DNA from: Planctomycetaceae bacterium UBA6172
GTDB taxonomy: Bacteria > Planctomycetota > Planctomycetia > Pirellulales > Pirellulaceae
NCBI GenBank assembly: GCA_002422955.1
Contig: DITY01000059.1
Coordinates: 35,455-42,747 of the forward strand
Reading direction: 5' to 3'
DNA: 7,293 nucleotides
In this document: positions 1 through 5,693 of the stretch, one piece after another
Position numbering within the stretch: position 1 is the stretch's first letter
Layout: each line of letters opens with the position of its first letter
Made by a program: the position numbers and the translations under genes
The notes under the pieces: generated by a model
What the model was told of the DNA's origin: nothing
The model's input: only the letters and a program-made list of their open reading frames with translations
Database searches by the model: none

Positions 1-28
1 AAACGCTTCCAAGACTTCACGAAACGAT

Positions 29-49
29 CCGCCCCCACTTAGCGGGCGG
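29..49 (-). terminator. Weak inverted repeat over the stop codon of the kinase gene
   Basis: A 6-bp inverted repeat (CCGCCC at 29-34, GGGCGG at 44-49) with a 9-nt loop overlaps the TAA stop at 39-41. In the minus-strand transcript it would form a GC-rich hairpin, but only a short interrupted T-run follows. It could be a weak terminator or chance pairing in GC-rich DNA. Confidence 0.2.
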
Positions 50-1643
50 CAGCCGTACCGAGCTCTGCTTGGTCGACGATCCGGAATCCCTCGTCGGGTT
101 CTGGTGGCTCCACATGAGACAGTTGCAACCGCAACACCGCGGGCGTCGCGTCGGAAGGATCCCCGGTTCGCGTCAACAACCTACGTTCGAGTTCCTCGGA
201 CGCGGCCTGACAGACCAGGACGCAGGCGGGAACGCCCAACTCCCCCGCGAGCAACCGGAAGGGCAGACGCTGGGCGCGAACCAAGAAGGTGGCGTCCATA
301 ACCACGCCCCAACCGGCCCGCAGAACCTGTTCGGCGAGAGCCCTCAAATGCGAATACGTCCTGGCGGTCATCTCCGGGCCATAAAGCTCGCCCGCGTCCG
401 CTGCGCCGCCCCGCTCCAGTGGAGACAGACCGGCCAGACGTTTCCGCTGCACGTCCGAGCGGATTCGCAGGTAGCCGCGACTCTCCACCAGCCTCAGCGC
501 TTGGGTCGATTTTCCGCTGCCGGATAGCCCATAGGTGATCCAAAGCTCGGGCGGCAGCGGCCGAATCACCTGCACCGCGTACCGCAAGTACTGTTTCGCG
601 ACCTCCGACAAGTCGGCCGTGGGCTGCTCAAACGCATCCCCCTGCGCCGCGACGAGCGTTTGGCATTGACGAATTCGATCGACCATCGCTCGGACCATCG
701 CGCGATGGACGAGAAAGAATCGCAGCAGCGCCAGCCCCTCGTAATCCCCAGAAGCCTCCGCGTAAGCGTCGATCAGTCGGCGTGCATGCGGCTTGAACCC
801 ATGCTCGCTCAATTCCATCGCCAGGAACGCGATTTCATTCCAACCGTCGATTTGGCGAAACGCGTCGTTGAACTCGATCCCATCAAAAAGCTGGAACCGA
901 CCTTCCCAAAACAACACGTTGCCCAAGTGCAAATCGCCGTGATACTCACGCACCAAGCCGCGCGCCGCGCGCGACTCGAGCAGGCCGGCAAGCCGCTGGA
1001 TCTCGTCTCGCAGCCAGGACTGCACCCGCTCCAGTTCGTTCCGATCTTCGTCGCCCAGGGACGCGTCTTGCAGCAGGTAGGTCAAACTCGCTAGCGCCGG
1101 TTGCAGCGAACCCCGCTGAACCAGTTCCGAATCATAGGGGACGACAGGCAACCGCCGATGCAATTCGGCCAGCTCCGCCCCTAGCGTCGCGGTCTGCTCC
1201 GCCGCGATCTCGCCCGCCGCCAGCCTTTCGGAAAGCAGCGCCGCCTGAGGAAATTGCTGCATTCGGACGGCATGATCGACCAACCGTTCCTCCGCCCCAG
1301 CCTGCTCCCCCGCCACGCCGACTCGCAGCCCCCCTTCCATCCCATCGGATCTGGCGGTCCCATCCGAGCTGGCGGCGAGTTGGAAAATCGGCACCAGATC
1401 TTGATAAATCTGAGGCGCCCACCGCCGATTGAGCTCGAGTTCGCGCTCGCAGCATCGCTCCCGCAGGTCCGGCGTCGAGTAATCGAGAAACTCGAGTCGA
1501 ATCGGCTTCTTGACCTTGTAGGCCCAGGGCCCGGTCAGGATCACCCAGGAGATATGGGTCTCGATCAGCCTCGATTCGACGACCGGGTGCGGAAACGACG
1601 CCGCCACCAAGCGTTGGCCCAACGACTGCAATTCACCACCCAC
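39..1643 (-). CDS. Bifunctional phosphotransferase-like / P-loop (AAA_33-type) kinase fusion protein
   Basis: This 534-residue predicted cytoplasmic protein has two ATP-using modules. Residues ~1-350 resemble the aminoglycoside-phosphotransferase/choline-kinase fold (COG2187 type): an N-lobe stretch TGPWAYKVKKP at 37-47, the catalytic loop HGDLHLGN at 235-242 (likely base D237, metal ligand N242) and a DFG-like DGIEF from D254. Residues ~365-525 are a P-loop kinase (COG0645 type): Walker A GLSGSGKST at 372-380, an RSD motif at 395-397 and VVMDATF at 448-453. Relatives with this architecture are usually annotated as bifunctional aminoglycoside phosphotransferase/ATP-binding protein and run about 500-540 residues, so this looks complete. 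The true substrate is unknown; antibiotic resistance should not be inferred from the name. The GTG start is supported by an SD site 7 nt upstream. The gene lies 94 bp downstream of the ceramidase/hydrolase gene on the same strand and may be co-transcribed with it. Confidence 0.9.
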   Translation of the reverse strand: MGGELQSLGQRLVAASFPHPVVESRLIETHISWVILTGPWAYKVKKPIRLEFLDYSTPDLRERCCERELELNRRWAPQIYQDLVPIFQLAASSDGTARSDGMEGGLRVGVAGEQAGAEERLVDHAVRMQQFPQAALLSERLAAGEIAAEQTATLGAELAELHRRLPVVPYDSELVQRGSLQPALASLTYLLQDASLGDEDRNELERVQSWLRDEIQRLAGLLESRAARGLVREYHGDLHLGNVLFWEGRFQLFDGIEFNDAFRQIDGWNEIAFLAMELSEHGFKPHARRLIDAYAEASGDYEGLALLRFFLVHRAMVRAMVDRIRQCQTLVAAQGDAFEQPTADLSEVAKQYLRYAVQVIRPLPPELWITYGLSGSGKSTQALRLVESRGYLRIRSDVQRKRLAGLSPLERGGAADAGELYGPEMTARTYSHLRALAEQVLRAGWGVVMDATFLVRAQRLPFRLLAGELGVPACVLVCQAASEELERRLLTRTGDPSDATPAVLRLQLSHVEPPEPDEGFRIVDQAELGTAAAR

Positions 1644-1650
1644 CCCTGTC

Positions 1651-1655
1651 CCTCC
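1651..1655 (-). promoter_or_regulatory. Shine-Dalgarno site fixing the GTG start of the kinase fusion
   Basis: On the minus strand GGAGG ends 7 nt before the GTG at 1643-1641. The strong match and good spacing support the GTG over any internal ATG. Confidence 0.75.
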
Positions 1656-1737
1656 GCTGCTTTCGCCTAGACTTGCACAGCCCGCATGGCCCCCCGGACG
1701 GAACCTGCATGCCCCGTCAAACCGAGCTCACAGCCTA

Positions 1738-4206
1738 TCAACGTGTCGCGGCTGGGGGCTGGCCTCCGGCGAGGACTCGATCCAGGAACTGGTAAGCTTC
1801 CTGACGGACTTCCGTCGGAAAGTCATGCTCACAATCGGGGTAGCGAACCACGAAGTTTTCGTCCGCGCCCAACAACCCAAAGACGCTGCGAATCTTGGGC
1901 TCCGCCTCCTGCACACCCTTCGCATCGAAGTTGCTGTCACGCAGGGGACTGCAGGAGAAAAAACCACGTGGCGCGATCGCCGCGGCGACTTCGGGAAAAT
2001 CGAAGGACATCTGGTCCGGATCAAGCCCGTGCAGTTCGCGGATCCGAGGCATGTAGCGATCGCTCGCCCAGCCGGCCAGTTTACCGCCGTAATAGTAGTG
2101 GAAGGGGTCCCAGCCACAACTCGAGACGACCGCTTTGATGCGGTCATCGAAGACGCCGACGAACATCGAATTGTGACCGCCGAGCGAATGCCCGATGGCG
2201 CCGATCCGCTCCGGGTCGACCTCGTCGCGGGCGCTCAACAGGTCGACGCCACGGCGATGATTGACGATGGCGGTCATCGTCCCGGAAATGTATTCGTCGG
2301 TATGAAAATCGTAGTCGGTCAGGCCGCCGAAGGACGGATAGTCCGGGGCCAACACGACATAACCTCGCTCCGCCAATTCGACCGCGTAGTTGCGATTGGC
2401 CAGTGGCCCGTCACCAGCCACCACCAACTTGCCGAGCGCGGAGGTCGGATGCAACGCCAACACGGCCGGCCGCTTGCCAGCATCGCCCGCCAGCCCCGCA
2501 CCGACGCCCGGCTTGGGCAAGTACAAGTGCGCGGTCACTTCATGCCCGGCGGCGACGCGATAGGAAATTTCCAGACGATCGAACTTTTCGAACGATTCCT
2601 TGCCATGTTCCGTGACGACCAAGGTCGCCAGTTCGCTCTCGGCGGGCAACCGACCCATCACGAGCTGCATCGACCTCAAAATGTCGGCTCGGCGCCGCTG
2701 CCAAGCGGCGGGCGTCGCAATCGGTTGCGATTTTCCTTGCTCATCTTGTACCACCGTCAGATCGGTGTGATCGGGATACGCGCGCGGCGCGATCGTCCGC
2801 TCCGTCGCCGCGGCAACCCCTCCCAAGCTCGCGACCTGGGCTCGAACCTGGTCGACGATCGCATCCTCACTCGATTCCGCCCATGGGCTCGGCTGGCCGT
2901 AGTAGGTCATCGAACCGCCACCCTCATAGCCGCCCTCCCGGAGCACCCGGCGGGACGCGATGTACGCCATGACGTCGTTGCAATAGCCGGCAACCCAAGT
3001 CTTCCCAGCGCCGAGTTCGAGCTTCAAGCGGAGGGCGAAATCGATCACCACCTCACCGCCGAGGAAAATCCAAGTCGGGCCATCTCCCAGACGCCAACTC
3101 TGAACCGGATAGGGATAGGTAGCTGACAAGCCGCCGTCGCGATCCCAACGCTCCAGCAGCAGACGTGCCCTTCCGGCCTCATAGCGATTGTCCGACTTCG
3201 CCGTCGCTTCCAACTGCTCGCGTGTCGGCAACGACGCAAACTCGATCGGAATCTCTTGATACTCCGCTTGCAACTTACCCCCCAGCGGGATCACCGACCG
3301 CTCGATCGCGGCAGCGACCGCCTGACTCAACGCCTTACCGTACTCCTTGGCCAGTTCGACCTCGCGGCGGGGCAACGGGTTCTGGTCCGCGCCACAACCG
3401 ACCCAAACCATCGCCGTCGCGCCGGGATACTGCTGCTCCAACTCCAGCTGCGCGTAACCCGGCCAATCGCCAGACCATTGGTATCCCGACAGCACGGTCG
3501 CATGACACGCATAACCGCAGACGACCAACCGGATCTCGCCTGTCGGTTCCTTGACCACCAGCACCGGCACGTCGTGATCGACGGGGCCGTTGAGCCGATT
3601 GGCGGTGCGTAACTTCGGCACCTCCGCTTCCGCATTGTTGCGACGGTTGACCGCGAAGTGGGCCCTGCCGACCGTCCAACCGACCTGCGCGGGCCTCAAA
3701 TCGGCGAGCGCGCGGCCCACCAAGTCGACGACTTCGGCTTCCAGCCGCTGCGTGTACTTCTCGACCAATCCCCAACCCGCCGCATCGAGAAAGTACATCG
3801 CCTTCAGATTCTCGCCGACGACCGGCCCGCTGTGCGTGTGAGAGGTCGATAGCGCGAGCGACTCACGCGGCAAGCCGAAGCGGCGCGTCACCTCGCCCGT
3901 GATCGCCGCGGCGGTGTCGCGATCGATGCCGACCAAATCGAGCGTCACCAACACATGCTGACGACCGTCGGCATCTTCGATCGCCATCGCTTTGGCCCAC
4001 AAATCGGTCAGCTTCCCGTCCGCCGGTCGATCGCGTCCGCCATAGCCGGACATCCACATGAACTCTTGGGGCGTGATATCCGCGCGGCTCACACCGACCT
4101 TCCATAAAGATTCCGCCGCGGTGGCACTGCCCAGGGGCAAGCCGATCCCTGCGATGGCGACGACGGCGAACAGGATCTGAAAAACGTGAGCTGCGCGATT
4201 CGACAT
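1738..4206 (-). CDS. Exported fusion: neutral-ceramidase-like domain plus alpha/beta hydrolase
   Basis: This 822-residue protein begins with a signal peptide (hydrophobic stretch ~8-25, likely cleavage after ATA at ~30). Residues ~33-460 match the neutral/alkaline non-lysosomal ceramidase N-terminal family: VGVSRADITP near 37-46, Zn-type SHTHSGP (H123, H125), YACHAT (H235), SGDWPGYA, GGE (E385) and a GYEGG stretch around Y427. The GDxSPN motif that carries the nucleophile in characterised ceramidases reads ADQNP here (D274, N276). Residues ~510-822 form an alpha/beta hydrolase resembling dienelactone-hydrolase or acetyl-xylan-esterase types: GHSLGG with S674, probable acid D782 and H794 in CEHDF. 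It probably acts outside the cytoplasm on an ester or amide; the substrate is not known. The reading frame extends upstream to a GTG at 4305, but ATG 4206 is preferred because the signal peptide starts there; its SD (AAGAGA) is weak. The gene is divergent from the SMP-30 gene. Confidence 0.85.
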   Translation of the reverse strand: MSNRAAHVFQILFAVVAIAGIGLPLGSATAAESLWKVGVSRADITPQEFMWMSGYGGRDRPADGKLTDLWAKAMAIEDADGRQHVLVTLDLVGIDRDTAAAITGEVTRRFGLPRESLALSTSHTHSGPVVGENLKAMYFLDAAGWGLVEKYTQRLEAEVVDLVGRALADLRPAQVGWTVGRAHFAVNRRNNAEAEVPKLRTANRLNGPVDHDVPVLVVKEPTGEIRLVVCGYACHATVLSGYQWSGDWPGYAQLELEQQYPGATAMVWVGCGADQNPLPRREVELAKEYGKALSQAVAAAIERSVIPLGGKLQAEYQEIPIEFASLPTREQLEATAKSDNRYEAGRARLLLERWDRDGGLSATYPYPVQSWRLGDGPTWIFLGGEVVIDFALRLKLELGAGKTWVAGYCNDVMAYIASRRVLREGGYEGGGSMTYYGQPSPWAESSEDAIVDQVRAQVASLGGVAAATERTIAPRAYPDHTDLTVVQDEQGKSQPIATPAAWQRRRADILRSMQLVMGRLPAESELATLVVTEHGKESFEKFDRLEISYRVAAGHEVTAHLYLPKPGVGAGLAGDAGKRPAVLALHPTSALGKLVVAGDGPLANRNYAVELAERGYVVLAPDYPSFGGLTDYDFHTDEYISGTMTAIVNHRRGVDLLSARDEVDPERIGAIGHSLGGHNSMFVGVFDDRIKAVVSSCGWDPFHYYYGGKLAGWASDRYMPRIRELHGLDPDQMSFDFPEVAAAIAPRGFFSCSPLRDSNFDAKGVQEAEPKIRSVFGLLGADENFVVRYPDCEHDFPTEVRQEAYQFLDRVLAGGQPPAATR

Positions 4207-4227
4207 GGCGATGTCTCTTGTGATCTT

Positions 4228-4289
4228 GTGGCGGGAGCCATTTCGCCACCCACTCGATCGACCCGTGGGCGATTGCGGTGGCGAATGGC
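4228..4289 (-). promoter_or_regulatory. Alternative-pairing inverted repeats in the leader of the fusion gene
   Basis: In minus-strand (transcript) order: GCCATTCGCCACC (4289-4277), then GGTGGCGAAATGGC (4250-4237), then CGCCAC (4233-4228), then ATG at 4206. The first two can form a 13-bp stem with a single bulged A. The GGTGGCG core of the second can instead pair with the third as a 6-bp hairpin with a 10-nt loop, 21 nt upstream of the start codon. The two pairings exclude each other, which resembles an attenuator or leader switch. Whether the region is transcribed is not known. Confidence 0.35.
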
Positions 4290-4340
4290 CGTGATCATGC
4301 GGCACCGCAGTCTATCACGGCGGCACAGCGATCACATCAA

Positions 4341-4376
4341 ACAATTGCAGGCTGCCAGGGGAAGGAAGTCTCGGCC
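4341..4376 (+). repeat. Split direct repeat, copy 1
   Basis: Three blocks occur in order: ACAATT (4341-4346), GCTGCCA (4351-4357) and AGGAAGTCTCGGCC (4363-4376). The same blocks recur at 4528-4571, the last with one mismatch. In this copy the triplet that would be the start codon in copy 2 is ACA. This suggests a diverged duplication of the SMP-30 translation-initiation region. Confidence 0.5.
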
Positions 4377-4431
4377 ACACTGCGACAACCGCTAAGGCAT
4401 CCCCTTCGCCTCTCCCGGGAGTCTATCATGA

Positions 4432-4446
4432 GGTCCGGCGCGGACC
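4432..4446. repeat. Short perfect hairpin GGTCCG-GCG-CGGACC
   Basis: This is a 6-bp perfect inverted repeat with a 3-nt loop, in the middle of the divergent intergenic region and just downstream of the palindrome CTCCCGGGAG (4412-4421). There is no T-run beside it, so it is not a typical intrinsic terminator. It could be a protein-binding site or a chance GC-rich palindrome. Confidence 0.3.
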
Positions 4447-4507
4447 GCCTCCACTGGTGAATCGTCTCGGGCATGCGGGGCGATACCTCCTGGCCGATCA
4501 CGCGCCC

Positions 4508-4549
4508 CCGGCTGAGTAGCTGGACCGACAATTCGGGATTCGAATCTCG
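4508..4549 (+). other. Chain of short stem-loops just upstream of the SMP-30 ribosome binding site
   Basis: Stem-loop I is CCGGCT-GAGT-AGCTGG (4508-4523; 6 bp with one G-T pair, tetraloop). Stem-loop II is CCGA-CAAT-TCGG (4525-4536). Stem-loop III is either the palindrome GATTCGAATC (4537-4546) or CGGGA-TTCGAA-TCTCG (4534-4549), the latter competing with II. The chain ends 8 nt before the AGGAAG SD. It may structure the mRNA leader. Parts resemble tRNA D and T arms, but no cloverleaf can be drawn. Confidence 0.3.
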
Positions 4550-4571
4550 CTGCCACCAGGAAGTCTCGACC
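4528..4571 (+). repeat. Split direct repeat, copy 2, containing the SMP-30 SD site
   Basis: The blocks are ACAATT (4528-4533), GCTGCCA (4549-4555) and AGGAAGTCTCGACC (4558-4571), with ATG following directly. Compared with copy 1 it carries a longer spacer containing the palindrome GATTCGAATC. Confidence 0.5.
4558..4563 (+). promoter_or_regulatory. Shine-Dalgarno site deciding the SMP-30 start
   Basis: AGGAAG lies 8 nt before ATG 4572. This supports that start over the in-frame ATG at 4473, which would add 33 residues ahead of the signal peptide. Confidence 0.7.
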
Positions 4572-5552
4572 ATGAAATGTTCTCCCCCCGCGATGCCCTG
4601 GGCCTCGCTCGCGATCAGCGCGGTTTGCTTGACGACTTGGGACGGGGACGGAACGGTTCGCCGCGCATCCGCGGCCCAGGCCGCCGCGCCAGCGACTTCG
4701 CCCCCAGCGGAATCCGAAACGCTGTGGGTCGCGAAACCGCTGACGGCGCCCGGCGAGTTCACCCCAGGGATCGAAGGCCCGGCCTGCGACCCGCAAGGCA
4801 ACATCTTGGCGGTGAACTACCAGCGTCAGGGGACGATTGGCTTGGTCACGCCGGAAGGGCGGGGCTCGGTGTTCGTCGAACTTCCCGCGGGAAGCATCGG
4901 GAACGGCATCCGCTTCAACGCCCGAGGGAACTTCTATGTCGCTGACTACACCGCCCATCAAATCCTGGAGGTCGATCCGACCAGCAAGCGGATCACGGTG
5001 CTGGCGCACAACCCCGCCCTCAACCAACCCAATGACCTGGCAATCGCCGACGACGGCACGCTTTATGCCAGCGATCCGAACTGGGCCGAGTCGACGGGCC
5101 AGCTTTGGCGGATCGATCCCGACGGCACCACGACGCTGCTGGCGAAGGACTTGGGGACCACCAACGGGATCGACGTCAGCCCCGACGGCAAGACGCTGTA
5201 CGTCAACGAAAGCGTCCAGCGAAATGTTTGGGCATTCGCCATCAACCCCGACAAGTCGCTCGGTGACAAACGGCTCGTCCGCCAATTCGAAGACCATGGT
5301 TTTGACGGGATGCGCGTCGATGTCGACGGCAACCTCTACCTCACCCGCTTCGGCAAGGGGACCGTGGTCAAAATGACCCCTGCGGGCGAACTGCTGCGGG
5401 AGATTGACGTGCTGGGGGCTCGCCCCAGCAATCTCTGCTTCGGAGGCCCAGACGGGCGCACGGTCTACGTCACCGAAGTCGAACACCGCCGCCTGGTCGC
5501 GTTTCGGGTCGACCGCCCCGGCCGCTCGTGGCGGCAATGGGCAGAAAAGTGA
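4572..5552 (+). CDS. Exported SMP-30/gluconolactonase/LRE-family beta-propeller protein
   Basis: This 326-residue protein has an N-terminal export signal (hydrophobic ~8-22, then Ala-rich with AxA sites near 34-37) and a six-bladed propeller of the SMP-30/gluconolactonase family over ~50-320. The four metal ligands of that family can be matched by eye: E68 in EGP, N154 in QPND, N198 in TNGI and D245 in FDGM. Repeated blade signatures such as DGTLYASDP, DGKTLYVNE, DGNLYLTRF and DGRTVYVTE are clear. Family members are metal-dependent lactonases or esterases; the substrate here is unknown, and some relatives are only structural. A family-typical length plus an intact metal site argue for a working enzyme, probably in the periplasm. 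No lipobox is present: the Cys of AVC has Val at -1. The gene is divergent from the ceramidase/hydrolase fusion and followed by an intrinsic terminator, so it is likely monocistronic. A 393-codon open frame on the opposite strand is an antisense shadow. Confidence 0.9.
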   Translation: MKCSPPAMPWASLAISAVCLTTWDGDGTVRRASAAQAAAPATSPPAESETLWVAKPLTAPGEFTPGIEGPACDPQGNILAVNYQRQGTIGLVTPEGRGSVFVELPAGSIGNGIRFNARGNFYVADYTAHQILEVDPTSKRITVLAHNPALNQPNDLAIADDGTLYASDPNWAESTGQLWRIDPDGTTTLLAKDLGTTNGIDVSPDGKTLYVNESVQRNVWAFAINPDKSLGDKRLVRQFEDHGFDGMRVDVDGNLYLTRFGKGTVVKMTPAGELLREIDVLGARPSNLCFGGPDGRTVYVTEVEHRRLVAFRVDRPGRSWRQWAEK

Positions 5553-5610
5553 CCATTTTAACGCTGGCTTCACGCTTGTCGGGGGGAGAGTACCTAGAAT
5601 ATCATTTACG

Positions 5611-5644
5611 CATTCCCGAGCGCGATCGCTACGGGATGTTTTTT
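5611..5644 (+). terminator. Intrinsic terminator after the SMP-30 gene
   Basis: The stem pairs CAT (5611-5613) with ATG (5636-5638), CCCG (5615-5618) with CGGG (5632-5635), and AGCG (5619-5622) with CGCT (5627-5630), closing on loop CGAT. That is 11 bp with one bulged base on each side (T5614, A5631). Six Ts follow at once (5639-5644). It lies 58 nt after the SMP-30 stop and 49 nt before the next ATG. Confidence 0.75.
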
Positions 5645-5679
5645 CGCTATTTTTCGCACTTTTCTAGTTTTTTCCATTT
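5639..5679 (+). repeat. Helically phased T-tracts upstream of the DUF1559 gene
   Basis: T-runs occur at 5639-5644, 5650-5654, 5660-5663, 5668-5673 and 5677-5679. The first four are spaced about 9-10.5 bp centre to centre, close to one helical turn. The first two runs share the unit TTTTTCGC. In GC-rich surroundings this predicts intrinsically curved DNA. The first run also serves as the terminator T-tract. Confidence 0.5.
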
Positions 5680-5681
5680 CG

Positions 5682-5687
5682 AAGGGA
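5682..5687 (+). promoter_or_regulatory. Shine-Dalgarno site of the DUF1559 gene
   Basis: AAGGGA lies 6 nt before ATG 5694. This favours that ATG over the in-frame TTG immediately upstream at 5691. Confidence 0.6.
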
Positions 5688-5693
5688 TCGTTG

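Larger units (their letters stand above)
4207..4571. other. Divergent intergenic region between the fusion gene and the SMP-30 gene
   Basis: This 365-bp stretch must hold the promoters of both divergent genes. I found no convincing -35/-10 pair on either strand. It contains an inverted-repeat cluster near the minus-strand gene (4228-4289), a 10-bp palindrome CTCCCGGGAG (4412-4421), a tight hairpin (4432-4446), a split direct repeat (4341-4376 and 4528-4571) and a run of short stem-loops (4508-4549) just before the plus-strand SD. Open frames running through it are N-terminal overextensions or shadows, without start signals or recognisable protein families. Confidence 0.7.

Noticed and set aside
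39..1643. Calling the kinase fusion an antibiotic resistance gene
   Set aside because: The phosphotransferase fold is shared by many kinases. Nothing in the sequence points to an aminoglycoside substrate, and the fused P-loop kinase architecture is a general family of unknown substrate.
1644..1737. Promoter or terminator between the fusion gene and the kinase gene
   Set aside because: A TTGACG box is visible on the minus strand, but nothing like a -10 follows at 16-18 bp. There is also no hairpin with a T-run after the fusion gene stop. The imperfect repeat of CATGCAGG/CATGCGGG is too weak to call.
1825..3126. A 433-codon open frame on the plus strand, antisense to the ceramidase/hydrolase gene
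   Set aside because: It is opposite a clearly recognisable gene, has no recognisable family, and its composition matches GC-driven antisense frames. No credible ribosome binding site or signal was seen.
4207..4305. N-terminal extension of the ceramidase/hydrolase protein to GTG 4305
   Set aside because: The extra 33 residues are polar and would bury the signal peptide; ATG 4206 places the signal peptide at the N-terminus.
4392..5573. A 393-codon open frame on the minus strand covering the SMP-30 gene
   Set aside because: It mirrors the codon pattern of the SMP-30 gene, shows no domain, and runs into the intergenic hairpins. It is an antisense shadow.
5576..5600. Sigma-70-type promoter with TAGAAT (5595-5600) as -10
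   Set aside because: The only -35-like box (TTGTCG at 5576-5581) is 13 bp away, too short for a standard spacer.
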